Positions 1-7,310 of a DNA stretch of 64,000 nucleotides are shown here, in pieces. The stretch covers positions 1 through 64,000 of the forward strand of contig CAJTGD010000022.1 in assembly GCA_910575475.1 (NCBI GenBank), given 5' to 3'. The translations under genes and the position numbers were made by a program. Origin of the DNA: Lachnospiraceae bacterium (GTDB lineage Bacteria; Bacillota; Clostridia; Lachnospirales; Lachnospiraceae). Positions within the stretch are counted from its first letter, which is position 1. Every line of letters begins with the position of its first letter. The notes under the pieces are model-generated. The model was not told the origin of the DNA. It ran no database searches and saw nothing but the letters and a program-made list of their open reading frames with translations.

Positions 1-8
1 TAAATAAT

Positions 9-90
9 TAATGCCGATATATGCTGTAGTGAGGACACATTACTACAGCATATATCTAAAAATATCGGCATTAAAAAAATATCGGCATTA
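9..90. repeat. Palindromic MITE-like element
   Basis: The 12-mer TAATGCCGATAT (9-20) recurs inverted as ATATCGGCATTA at 62-73 and again at 79-90, so two tandem right arms face one left arm. Inside lies a perfect 15-bp inverted repeat (16-30 against 42-56) with an 11-nt loop. The block abuts a transposase fragment exactly where its reading frame begins. This could be a small non-autonomous element inserted in, or left beside, the transposase gene. No coding potential was seen. Confidence 0.5.
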
Positions 91-92
91 GG

Positions 93-401
93 CGGATCGA
101 GGAATATTTCAAGTTCAAGAAACAGCAGTTTGAACTGGAAGATTTACGGGTAATGTCCCTGCAGTCTATCCGTAGCCTAAACTTTTTTGCCACCCTTGCA
201 GCAGGGTATATTGGCCTGACATCGTCTACCCACAGGGAAAGTATTTTCCTGGAAGAATTAAAGGAGTGCTCCAAACGTATATATGAGGTTCCCAAGTTTA
301 TTTTCTATGCATTAGGATATGCAATAGAGAGCGTTCTGAGCATGAGTCGGGCAGGAATACAGGGCTTTCTTACGAAAAAAGTCAAATCACATTTTTATTG
401 A
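93..401 (+). pseudogene. Transposase C-terminal fragment (DDE, IS4-like)
   Basis: The frame opens at RIEEYFKFKKQQFELEDLRV and runs to a TGA at 399-401, giving about 102 residues. This pattern (R-x-E-EYF-KFKKQQ, then a hydrophobic SLNFFATLAAGYIG segment) is typical of the C-terminal end of IS4-type DDE transposases, including the last catalytic glutamate region. The rest of the protein, normally several hundred residues, is missing upstream, where the palindromic element sits instead. It has no start codon of its own with a ribosome binding site. It is a dead remnant and marks the left edge of an accessory region. Confidence 0.75.
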
Positions 402-464
402 CAAACTGATTTTCCTGCCATATAATAACTACAAAAGAGGCAGTTTTATACCGGGTGGTTCTTT

Positions 465-860
465 TTAGGATTCTCGCGGCTTACGTGCTTCTTTTTTTAT
501 ATTGATGATGTCATATAGGAAAAGACCTTTTTCATTAATTCGAACAACAATCGTAGCTGTATAATCATTCCATCTAACTTCCTTTTCATTTTCAGCCTTT
601 ACTGGAATCGAAAAATATGTATCATATCGATACCATCCCATTCGAGCATTGTTAATATGTTTAGCATTTTTATTTGCTATCCAACGTCGATTTGTTGCAT
701 TTTCTATAAGCTGCGGTAAAATTTGAACTATATTTGCTTTAACTTTTGCCATGCTTCCTCTTAATCGTTTTGTATATTGTGATTCCGCATACTCATTTGC
801 AAATAATGAATTAATTTGTAATTTGTCTGTATATTCGTTCACAATAAATGTCATTCCCAA
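465..860 (-). CDS. LPD3 / Barnase-EndoU-ColicinE5-RelE-like protein
   Basis: The protein has 131 residues. Its C-terminal part (YDTYFSIPVKAENEKEVRWNDY, then TATIVVRINEKGLFLYDIINIKKE) resembles the small beta-rich nuclease-like domains that end MuF and other polyvalent phage or polymorphic-toxin proteins (LPD3 or 'Barnase-EndoU-ColicinE5/D-RelE-like nuclease' families). Such domains usually lie at the end of much longer proteins, so this is probably a detached or 5'-truncated domain. No signal peptide or membrane segment is visible and there is no obvious immunity partner. It lies downstream of, and on the same strand as, the hsdS-DUF3990 cluster. Function is inferred from family resemblance only. 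Confidence 0.5.
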   Translation of the reverse strand: MGMTFIVNEYTDKLQINSLFANEYAESQYTKRLRGSMAKVKANIVQILPQLIENATNRRWIANKNAKHINNARMGWYRYDTYFSIPVKAENEKEVRWNDYTATIVVRINEKGLFLYDIINIKKEARKPRES

Positions 861-903
861 ATATCTTTTCAGATATTTTTTGATTTTAGTATATCAGTTA
901 AAG

Positions 904-1347
904 CTATGTCGTAAGCATCTGTCCCTCTTTATAGCAAGCGGCAATATAGTTCCGAGATTGATAATATAAATCCGAATTAAAATTCATGATATGGTCTGTA
1001 ATCCAGGAATGATATACTTTAAAAATACCTTCTATAACATCATCCTCTCCAAAGGTATCTTCTATAAGCCGTTCGAATACTTCACCGATATCCCAATAAT
1101 CGGGAACCGCGTATTTACAGGAAATAATATTGTCAAAACTGCCGATTGGAATATGCTTTCTCTGAATGAAATCATCTGCTACTTTTTCAATCGGTTCGCA
1201 ATGGAAAACATCTGCATAGCGATAGATTCTGGTAACGTCTTCCGTGCCAAGGCAGTCTACAATATCCTGCCTTTTATTTTTTGTTGTCCTGCCTATAAAC
1301 TCTATTAAACTGCATGTAAAAAACAATGCACTTTTATTCTTATCCAT
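904..1347 (-). CDS. Hypothetical protein coupled to the DUF3990 gene
   Basis: The likely start is the ATG at 1347 (MDKNKSALFFTCSLIEFIGR), because its first bases overlap the TAA of the upstream DUF3990 gene, a translational-coupling arrangement. This gives 147 residues. The product is acidic, apparently cytoplasmic and rich in aromatic residues, with no recognised catalytic motif. In gut Clostridia a small protein of this kind (DUF3791-like) commonly follows DUF3990 genes, and the pair behaves like a toxin-antitoxin or ADP-ribosylation module. That pairing is context knowledge, not seen here directly. A longer frame reaching 1425 is less likely because it would overlap the DUF3990 gene extensively. 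Confidence 0.55.
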   Translation of the reverse strand: MDKNKSALFFTCSLIEFIGRTTKNKRQDIVDCLGTEDVTRIYRYADVFHCEPIEKVADDFIQRKHIPIGSFDNIISCKYAVPDYWDIGEVFERLIEDTFGEDDVIEGIFKVYHSWITDHIMNFNSDLYYQSRNYIAACYKEGQMLTT

Positions 1348-1567
1348 ATACTTTTCCCTCGCCGATAAAACGAATTGTCTGTAAAGCTGCGATTGTGTGG
1401 AAACTAATATAACCTGCTTCACCAAATCTTGTCGCCCAACGTACTGCCTGATTTCGAATCATTGTGCAGTAAAAGCCGTAGTAAAAATCTTTATGATATT
1501 TTGCGATTCTGATTTCCGGCTCCGAAACGATCTGTGAGCTTCCATGGTATATCTCTATTCTTTTCAT
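1340..1567 (-). pseudogene. DUF3990 protein with internal deletion
   Basis: The start at 1567 (MKRIEIYHGSS) is chosen because GAGGA lies 7 nt upstream. The N-terminus (IEIYHGSSQIVSEPEIRIAKYHKDFYYGFYCTMIRNQAVRWATRF) is a standard DUF3990 opening, with the YHGS motif shared with ADP-ribosyltransferase-like folds. After RFGEAGYI the sequence jumps to SFHTIAALQTIRFIGEGKVYG, which matches the usual C-terminal end of the family. Intact members run to about 160 residues; this one has 75, so roughly 80 internal residues are gone while the frame is kept. The stop overlaps the start of the next gene. It is probably non-functional. Confidence 0.65.
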
Positions 1568-1577
1568 AGCCATTCCT

Positions 1578-2219
1578 CTATCCAAAATATTTTTGCATGA
1601 GACTGTCGAAAAGCTGCTGGGTTTCATTGAGGGATTTTTGGGTTGCAAATCTCAATTTGTCGATTTGTTCTACAAATTCTTCAAATTCATTCTGAAGTTC
1701 AATTGGTGGAATAATTATTAAAACAGCTCTTGCATCATTTTTAGTTATTGTCTTTGTCACAGCACCTCTAACATACTGTTGAATCTCCCTTTGCCCATAC
1801 TCAGAAGTAAGAAGATGATAAAGGAATTTCACATTAATTCGTTCATCATATCTAAACATAAATGCGTTTCTTCCAAGTGATGCTGGCATGCCAATTTCTG
1901 GCATCAAATATATTTTTCCTGCACTACCGATTTTATTCATAATTATTTCGCCACCAAATATCTTGGATTTAGCTAATAGTTCGTAGGCACTCTCATCAAT
2001 ATACTTAATAGAAGTCATGTCACCTGACTCTAGATCAGTTGTTCTAACCATCCACGCATAATTGGGTTCATCGTACATTGTCACTCCGCTATCTAATGTT
2101 TTATAGCTTCCATTTGAGCTAAAATCTGTTAACAAAGTCATATAATCTCCCATAGGAGCTTTTACAAATCCTTTTTCATTAATAGCAGGATCCCCAAACA
2201 TCTCCACAAATCGGGATTT
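1578..2219 (-). pseudogene. hsdS: HsdS C-terminal half (second target-recognition domain), cut by the element
   Basis: This is the DNA-specificity subunit of a type I restriction-modification system, distal half only. The sequence opens KSRFVEMFGDPAINEKGF, the conserved hinge linking the two target-recognition domains of HsdS. It continues through one full recognition domain (WMVRTTDLESGDM, EIIMNKIGSAGKIYLMP, TKTITKNDARAVLIIIPPIELQNEFEEFVEQIDKL) to the terminal helix QQLFDSLMQKYFG. The only start nearby is a GTG at 2207 with no convincing ribosome binding site. The N-terminal half lies at 14417-14959 on the same strand, and the two halves are separated by the integrated element. Removing the element restores one continuous frame. 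Confidence 0.88.
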
Positions 2220-2220
2220 G
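2209..2220. repeat. Left attachment core (12-bp direct repeat)
   Basis: AATCGGGATTTG here matches 14436-14447 exactly. On the hsdS coding strand it reads CAAATCCCGATT and encodes part of the conserved IKSRF hinge. The crossover must lie within these 12 bases. The integrase gene begins its downstream end only about 130 bp inward, as expected for an int-proximal attachment site. Confidence 0.85.
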
Positions 2221-2252
2221 CAGATGAATTTCTTGAACTTTCCTTATTTTTC

Positions 2253-2331
2253 AAGGCTTTTAGAGCCTTATATAGTGAATTGATATGTATTTTCCCTTGT
2301 TTTTGCCCTTATGGGTATTTTACAAGGGAAA
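2253..2331. promoter_or_regulatory. Left-end arm sites and hairpin
   Basis: TTTCCCTTG (2291-2299) and its inverse CAAGGGAAA (2323-2331) form an inverted pair. The same 8-9-mer recurs at the other end of the element (14319-14327, 14331-14339, 14411-14419), which fits arm-type binding sites for the N-terminal domain of a Tn916-type integrase. A small hairpin AAGGCT-tttag-AGCCTT (2253-2269) lies between these and the core. The inverted pair could also serve as the int transcript terminator. Roles are inferred from position and repetition. Confidence 0.55.
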
Positions 2332-2348
2332 GTTTTTGTGAAATGTAC

Positions 2349-3647
2349 TTAATCGTTGCCTGCCACTTTATCTAAGAGCCTTGCGGAAGTCCGCTTTGCT
2401 TCCCTTGTGGCATGGGCATACACATTCATTGTGGTACTTACGTCAGAGTGTCCCAAGAGTTCCTGCACGTCCTTCGGCGCTGCGCCGTTTGACAGCAGAT
2501 TGCTTGTATAAGTATGGCGGAGCTGGTGGAAGTGAAAGCCCTCAAACCCGTCCAGTTTCTTTGCCAGTGTCCGGCATACGATACTCAATGTACTCGGTGT
2601 TTCAAGGCAGCCGTCCGGTCTTAAACATACAAATGAAATCTCGTTGTAATCCGCCGGAATGTCCTGCGTGCTCTCCAAGTTGTAATACTCATAGTAAACC
2701 CTGTTTTTATCCTGCACTTCCTTGTAGTAGTTGCGGTGGTACAGTTCCCCGTACTGCATCAGATTTTTAAGCTGTTCTTTCCTTGCTTTTCTCAGTATGG
2801 CGGTAAGTGTGTCCCCAAAATCTACCGTCCGCACTTTCTTACGTTTAGTCGGTCCGATAATCGTTTTGTGCTTTGCGCCGTCATAGCGGACGCTCCGCTT
2901 TACCGTAAGATACTGTTCCTCAAGGTTGATGTCCTGCCAAGTCAGCCCGCATACCTCGCCGATCCTAAGCCCTGCATAGTAGGCTATCTGTATCGGCAGA
3001 ACTGCAGAGACATTTTTCTTTTCAAGATAAGCGATAAGTTTCTCATAGTCATCATGGGAAATAGGCTGCGTGCCTGACTGTCCCATATCTTCCTCTGAAA
3101 ACAAATCCACTTCCTCTGCCTTTCGTTTCAGCTTGATGTACTGCATTGGATTGAACGTAATCAGTTGTTTTGGGAATACCGCAAAACGGAACGACTGCTG
3201 TAAAACCGCTGAGAAAGAGTGGATATAGTCTTTGCTCAATCCTTTTTTGACTTTTCCGTCTGGATAAGTCCCTCCGAAAGTAAGCAGGTCAAGGAATGTC
3301 TGCAAATGCTCCGCTGTTACGGTTTTTAATCTACGGTCAGCAACAGGGTGTTTCTTAATGCACCGTATCGCACCGAGATAATTTTCCACCGTACCGTTGC
3401 TAAGCGTGCCGACTTTCAATTCTTCCTCCGCCCAAATATCGAGCAGTTCCCCAAGCGTGATGTTGTCAGCCTTTGCAATGAATTTCTTTTCCTCGTAATC
3501 CTCCATTGCCTGCCGTAACAGCTTTTCCGTCTCGCTCTTGCTTTCCGTACCCGTAAACTCTTTCTGTACCAAGTTGCCGCTTGCGTCCTCCACATAGAAG
3601 CGGTAGTACCATTTCTTTCCTTTTTTTCTTACAGAACCTTTTGCCAT
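2349..3647 (-). CDS. int: Tn916-type tyrosine integrase
   Basis: This 432-residue site-specific recombinase integrates and excises the element. The N-terminal AP2-like arm-binding domain (MAKGSVRKKGKKWYYRFYVED) is followed by a SAM-like core-binding domain (about 60-180) and the catalytic domain. The catalytic set is complete: R228 in AGLRIGE, K268 in GPTKRKK, H374 and R377 in HQLRHT, H400 in LLGHSD, and nucleophile Y410 in MNVYAHA. The start at 3647 has AAAGGAG upstream. It lies next to the left attachment core and is transcribed outward, as in Tn916. Length and architecture are normal, so it is probably active. Confidence 0.95.
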   Translation of the reverse strand: MAKGSVRKKGKKWYYRFYVEDASGNLVQKEFTGTESKSETEKLLRQAMEDYEEKKFIAKADNITLGELLDIWAEEELKVGTLSNGTVENYLGAIRCIKKHPVADRRLKTVTAEHLQTFLDLLTFGGTYPDGKVKKGLSKDYIHSFSAVLQQSFRFAVFPKQLITFNPMQYIKLKRKAEEVDLFSEEDMGQSGTQPISHDDYEKLIAYLEKKNVSAVLPIQIAYYAGLRIGEVCGLTWQDINLEEQYLTVKRSVRYDGAKHKTIIGPTKRKKVRTVDFGDTLTAILRKARKEQLKNLMQYGELYHRNYYKEVQDKNRVYYEYYNLESTQDIPADYNEISFVCLRPDGCLETPSTLSIVCRTLAKKLDGFEGFHFHQLRHTYTSNLLSNGAAPKDVQELLGHSDVSTTMNVYAHATREAKRTSARLLDKVAGND

Positions 3648-3731
3648 AATCCGTTCTCCTTTCGATAACGGGCAATCGGAACTGATGAAATGCTTTCTGC
3701 GTGTAAGTATATCATGACTCCGATTGCTTTA

Positions 3732-4361
3732 CTATACCGATTCGGATTCTTCCCCCGATACCATAGAAAGAAGATTTGCAAGCCTTACGGTGGCTGTTTC
3801 AGGATTTTTGGAATAGATCCTCACAATATCGCCCATATCATTAAACATGTTTACGGTGTGGGTGATTTCCCGAAGGAACATAATCTCGTTATATTCCTTA
3901 TTCGATTCAAACCCCATTGTCCGGGCGAGTGCGGCATTTTCCGCATTGTCCTTGAAATTCTTACAGGCAAACCGGAAAGAATCCACGAACAGTTCATACT
4001 CCCTCAACATCAGCAGCAGTAAATCCTTTGTAAAGTCCGACTCTGCCTGTTCCATGTCAAACGGCAGCTTTGCGAGAATGGAGGACATCACATCACGAAT
4101 GAATAATTCCCTTTTATCCGTAATGTTTGTTTCGTATTCTTCTGTTTCCCCTTTTAACCACTCCACAGATACATGAAGTGCTTCTGACAGACCTTCCAAG
4201 ACCAGCTTCTTTGTGTTGTCGATTGTCCCTGCCTCGTAGCGCACGATTGTGGAAGTGGCTACCCCCATCTTCTCTGCGACATAAGGCTGGTTCAGTCCCA
4301 ACTCCACCCTCCGCTGCTTTGCCCTGCTACCGATCAGCCTGCGCAATTCTTTGTCTTTCAT
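3732..4361 (-). CDS. XRE-family transcriptional regulator of the element
   Basis: A 209-residue protein with an N-terminal helix-turn-helix of the Cro/CI type (residues about 7-70: RAKQRRVELGLNQPYVAEKMGVATSTIVRYEAGT), followed by a long helical C-terminal region without a recognised domain. It is divergent from the excisionase gene and upstream of int on the same strand, the typical seat of an element's repressor. Its promoter region contains repeated TGCAAT-like units that could be its own operators. It probably controls the decision to excise by setting xis and int expression. No protease-like domain is present, so how it is relieved is unknown. Confidence 0.85.
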   Translation of the reverse strand: MKDKELRRLIGSRAKQRRVELGLNQPYVAEKMGVATSTIVRYEAGTIDNTKKLVLEGLSEALHVSVEWLKGETEEYETNITDKRELFIRDVMSSILAKLPFDMEQAESDFTKDLLLLMLREYELFVDSFRFACKNFKDNAENAALARTMGFESNKEYNEIMFLREITHTVNMFNDMGDIVRIYSKNPETATVRLANLLSMVSGEESESV

Positions 4362-4392
4362 GTTGATACGCCTCCTTTGTCGGTATGTTTAT

Positions 4393-4421
4393 ACTATAGC
4401 ATACAAAAAGCAATAATGCAA
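4393..4421 (-). promoter_or_regulatory. Promoter of the XRE regulator
   Basis: On the minus strand a -35 TTGCAT (4416-4421) and a -10 TATAGT (4393-4398) are separated by 17 bp, 30-40 bp upstream of the regulator's GGAGG and ATG. The -35 lies within tandem TGCAAT-like units (4411-4429), which suggests autoregulation. Confidence 0.6.
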
Positions 4422-4459
4422 TATGCAACTTAAAAACAATTTTCGTATTATCATAACGC

Positions 4460-4519
4460 TTGACAAGGGAATATAAAAGCAGTATAGTATCAGTACATAC
4501 AAAATTGCGTAATGCAATT
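4460..4519 (+). promoter_or_regulatory. Excisionase promoter and palindromic operator
   Basis: TTGACA (4460-4465), a 17-bp spacer and TATAGT (4483-4488) make a near-consensus promoter for the excisionase gene. Just downstream is a perfect inverted repeat AATTGC-gtaat-GCAATT (4503-4519), overlapping the expected transcript start. The same GCAAT unit occurs in the divergent regulator promoter, so both are plausible XRE binding sites. Binding itself is inferred. Confidence 0.65.
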
Positions 4520-4536
4520 CAAAAGGAGGGAAGTTG

Positions 4537-4767
4537 ATGACAGAAACGAAGATTGCAATGACAATCGAGGAAGCATCCGAGTATACGGGAATCGGCAGGA
4601 ATACCATGAGAAACCTTGTGGAATGGGGAAAGCTGCCGGTCTTAAAAGTCGGGCGAAAGGTACTTATCAAAAGCGATATTTTGGAAAAGTTCATGGAAGT
4701 GAACGAGGGAAAGAACCTGCGGGATAAGGGCGATGTAAAAGCGGTAATACGAAAATCAGCAGTATAA
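4537..4767 (+). CDS. xis: Excisionase (MerR-like winged helix)
   Basis: A 76-residue basic protein. It carries the excisionase/MerR-type helix-turn-helix (MTIEEASEYTGIGRNTMRNLVEWGKLPVLKVGRKVLIKSDILEKFME), close in layout to Tn916 Xis. It directs the integrase towards excision by bending DNA at the ends. ATG at 4537 is preferred over the TTG just before it because AGGAGG lies at the right distance. It is divergent from the XRE regulator and has its own strong promoter. Confidence 0.9.
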   Translation: MTETKIAMTIEEASEYTGIGRNTMRNLVEWGKLPVLKVGRKVLIKSDILEKFMEVNEGKNLRDKGDVKAVIRKSAV

Positions 4768-4769
4768 AA

Positions 4770-4791
4770 GGCGGCTTCTTACGAAACCGCC
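4770..4791 (+). terminator. Hairpin after xis
   Basis: GGCGG (4770-4774) pairs with CCGCC (4787-4791), extended by TTC/GAA, immediately after the excisionase stop. It lacks a clear T-run, so it may be a weak terminator or a structured spacer. Confidence 0.45.
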
Positions 4792-4940
4792 TCAGGTATG
4801 TATCAGACCGAAGCCATGATATACCTACACGCAAATAGATTATATCATGTGCTTCCTTCCGGTACAAGCGGAAATTTGCGGGAATGGGCAGAAAGTGGGT
4901 TGAAAAAATAAGTCCATATGGCAAAAACGGACTTAAAAAA

Positions 4941-5054
4941 TCGACTGATTTCTGTATTTTCAGTTGGAAAAGTCAACTGATGTTTTAACGATGTTTCTAA
5001 TGCAGCATAAAGTGACTGTAAAAGTTCAACTGACTTTCTCCATTTTCAGTTGAA
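4941..5054. repeat. TCAACTGA inverted-repeat family
   Basis: TCAGTTG (4960-4966) faces CAACTGA (4974-4980), and TTCAACTGA (5025-5033) faces TCAGTTGAA (5046-5054). A degenerate copy, TCGACTGA, lies at 4941-4948. These paired 8-9-mers lie between xis and the iteron-like block in a noncoding stretch and look like protein-binding sites. Confidence 0.55.
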
Positions 5055-5070
5055 AGAAATTTCAGAACCG

Positions 5071-5237
5071 GCACTTTTATTATCATATGTGGCAGCACTT
5101 TTTGATAGCATGATGGCAGTTTTTACTATCATAAGTATCATCACTTTTTGCTATCATAGCGGCATCATTTTAGGCGAAGTGATAGCGTTTTTTGCCATCA
5201 CAAATGGAAAAGTGCCATCATTTTTTGCTATCATGAT
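5071..5237. repeat. Iteron-like direct repeats
   Basis: Six clear copies of a roughly 20-bp unit with consensus close to GCACTTTTTGCTATCATA begin at 5071, 5095, 5116, 5141, 5185 and 5218, with a more degraded copy near 5164. Spacing is mostly 21-25 bp. No convincing gene lies here. Phased iterons of this kind usually bind a replication initiator or mobilization accessory protein, but no Rep gene was recognised in the element. This could be an origin used by a host or helper factor, or part of the transfer region. Confidence 0.6.
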
Positions 5238-5319
5238 AACCGTTTTGCAGGCATAATTCGAGTGCCTATAGGGGAAATTCCTTTCTCTTAAAGCCCTCGG
5301 CGTTTGAGAGCGAAATACA

Positions 5320-5446
5320 CCCATTGCACAAACTTCGTTTATGCAATGGGGATTTCGCCCCTGCGGGGAGCAAATTCACGCAAGCGTGAATTACAAATGC
5401 TGACGCATTTGAATTGACCGCCACAAGGCGGATGTGTTTGTAAACA
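5320..5446. other. Hairpin cluster, candidate oriT
   Basis: Successive inverted repeats lie directly 5' of the relaxase gene. They are CCCATTGCA/TGCAATGGG (5320-5350), AATTCACGC-aa-GCGTGAATT (5373-5392), CAAATGC/GCATTTG (5394-5411), CCGCC/GGCGG (5418-5431) and the palindrome TGTTTGTAAACA (5435-5446). Dense hairpins next to a MobA/MobL gene fit an origin of transfer recognised by that relaxase. The nick site cannot be assigned from sequence alone. Confidence 0.5.
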
Positions 5447-5563
5447 TACCGCCTATGTCGCCCACTCACAATCTGTTCCGCCATACCTCCGCTTACTCCG
5501 ATCTGATACTGCCATTTGCAGGAGGGAGGACAAAGCACAATACAAAGACATTCATTCATCCGC

Positions 5564-7162
5564 ATGAGCAAACTGTCCGATGTCAGGGGCAGGATCACTT
5601 ATATATCCAGCCATGCGAAACAGGAAAACCTGTATGCGGTCTATGAAACGACAGACCGCCGCTATTGGACGGAGCTTGCGAAATGCAACCGGCAGGAATT
5701 TGAAAAAAGCGGCACAGAGGGAATGTGCATTGAGGCGAGGGAATTTATCATTGCCCTGCCCGAATCATTCCCTAATCTTTATGAGCCAAACAAGCTGTTG
5801 CAGCTTTTTACAGATCGCTTCAAAGAAAAATATGGCGTGGAGTGCGTATCAGCACTGCACCATAACAAACGAAAGACAAATTACCATATCCATCTTATTT
5901 TTTCTGAACGGGAACTGTTGCCCGAACCCATAGAAAAAACCGCGACACGCAATATGTTCTATGACGAAAACGGGAGACATGTCCGAACCAAGAAAGAGAT
6001 ACTCGGCGAAAACGGAAATGTCCGCAAAGGCTGTAAAATCGTGAAGAAAGGAGAAGTCTATGAGCGAAGTCTTTTTACCGCCAAGAGTAAGCTGTTCAAG
6101 CAGGAAAATTTTGTTGACGCGATAAAGCATTTCTATACCGACCTTATCAATCTTCTTGTAAAAGACGACAAAGAAAAACTTCATGTGTTCGACAGCAGCG
6201 GATTGTATCTTGCCACCAAGAAGATAGGGAAAAACAACCCGAAAGCGGAACAGATACAGACCGATAACGAAATGCGTATGCGTTGGAACAGGGAAGTTGA
6301 CAGGGCAATTGTCAGCGGCGTTCCCGAAACAGAGATACGACAGATAAAGAAAAAATATATCACTGACCGCATCAGAGAATCGGTTGATATATTCGGCAGC
6401 CAGCCGGAACGTCTTGGAAGTATTATTATGACCGCTGTTACGGCGTTGGCATTGCTGATTTCTAAAGTATTGGATAAGGCAAGGGAACTGTCAGCAAAGT
6501 TATTTGAGAAAGAAACGATACAGCCGGTTGCAGAGCCAAACGAGAGAAGAACGACACAAGTAATACCGCAGACTGATAAAATACCAATGCAGGAAAAAAT
6601 CACTCATAAAGAACCGACTGCTAATCCATCATTACAGAAACAGGAGTTGCAGGCAAAAACACAGACAACAGAACAGGAAAAACCTAAAATTCCACCAAAG
6701 CCTGTTATGTCCGCTGAAGCCACCGCATATCCAAAGCTGCTGAAAATTTATAAGGAATTAAACCGCCAAAACGGAATTATCTTTGATGCGGAGAGGGAAC
6801 GCAATGAGTTGGAACTGGAGCGTGACAGCCTGAAAGGATTTGCGAAATTGACAAAGAAGGGGGAACTGCAAAGCAGGATTGAGCGCAAAAATGAGGAAAT
6901 AGACCTTCTCAAAATTGGTTTGTCGGGGATAGTCAAGCGATATGGATTCCAGACGGTGCATGATTTCTACAAAGTCTTTTCTGTCTCTAAAACTGCTAAT
7001 GCCGAATATCGGGACAAGGTGGATAAATGGGAAGAACAATACGGGGAAAAAGTACAAAAGAAGGAAGAAAGCATATCCAAACGGTTACGGAATTATCAAA
7101 GGGAAAATGCAGACAGACAAACAAAACAGATTTCAAAAAGCAGAAACAGAGGGGCAAGATGA
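5564..7162 (+). CDS. MobA/MobL-family relaxase
   Basis: A 532-residue relaxase that would nick oriT and pilot the single strand into a recipient. The metal-binding three-histidine motif is visible as HHNKRKTNYHIHLIFS (residues about 99-114, with H108 and H110), and the N-terminal SKLSDVRGRITYISS resembles related Firmicute Mob proteins. A hydrophobic stretch near 285-305 (IIMTAVTALALLISKVL) and a long charged coiled-coil C-terminus follow. ATG 5564 is chosen by homologous openings; an upstream in-frame TTG at 5516 is possible, and GGAGGGAGGA at 5521-5530 lies between them. A terminator hairpin overlaps its stop codon. Confidence 0.85.
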   Translation: MSKLSDVRGRITYISSHAKQENLYAVYETTDRRYWTELAKCNRQEFEKSGTEGMCIEAREFIIALPESFPNLYEPNKLLQLFTDRFKEKYGVECVSALHHNKRKTNYHIHLIFSERELLPEPIEKTATRNMFYDENGRHVRTKKEILGENGNVRKGCKIVKKGEVYERSLFTAKSKLFKQENFVDAIKHFYTDLINLLVKDDKEKLHVFDSSGLYLATKKIGKNNPKAEQIQTDNEMRMRWNREVDRAIVSGVPETEIRQIKKKYITDRIRESVDIFGSQPERLGSIIMTAVTALALLISKVLDKARELSAKLFEKETIQPVAEPNERRTTQVIPQTDKIPMQEKITHKEPTANPSLQKQELQAKTQTTEQEKPKIPPKPVMSAEATAYPKLLKIYKELNRQNGIIFDAERERNELELERDSLKGFAKLTKKGELQSRIERKNEEIDLLKIGLSGIVKRYGFQTVHDFYKVFSVSKTANAEYRDKVDKWEEQYGEKVQKKEESISKRLRNYQRENADRQTKQISKSRNRGAR

Positions 7163-7173
7163 CATGCCCCTCT
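7148..7173 (+). terminator. Terminator of the relaxase gene
   Basis: AGAGGGGCA (7148-7156) pairs with TGCCCCTCT (7165-7173), a perfect 9-bp stem followed by AAAATTTTATT. The left arm lies inside the last codons of the relaxase gene. It separates mobilization from the phosphate cargo. Confidence 0.75.
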
Positions 7174-7208
7174 AAAATTTTATTAAGATATTTTTGGCTT
7201 GTAAAAAC

Positions 7209-7263
7209 TTTACATCTATTTTACAATGCCGCGATATTGGATTTGATTTTTGTCCTGTATGAT
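7209..7263 (+). promoter_or_regulatory. Pho box and promoter of the pst operon
   Basis: Two exact TTTACA hexamers (7209-7214 and 7220-7225) are spaced 11 bp start to start, the classic direct-repeat form of a PhoP/PhoB box. A candidate -10 TATGAT (7258-7263) lies about 33 bp downstream, with no good -35, as expected of an activated promoter. It lies 5' of pstS, so phosphate starvation sensed by the element's own PhoR/PhoB-like pair could switch on the cargo. Confidence 0.65.
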
Positions 7264-7310
7264 ATAGCTGTAAACTTCAAGAAAAACAAAAAGCAAAGGA
7301 GATTCAAAAA

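Noticed and set aside
4798..4930. Possible small gene between the xis hairpin and the TCAACTGA repeats
   Set aside because: No frame has a credible start with a ribosome binding site or a recognisable product.
5071..5237. CRISPR array
   Set aside because: The units are tandem with only a few bases between them and no unique spacers of constant 30-40 bp length; no cas genes are present.
5050..5256. A 68-codon hydrophobic reading frame across the iteron-like block
   Set aside because: Its peptide is simply the translation of the direct repeats and it has no ribosome binding site; the repeats explain it better.
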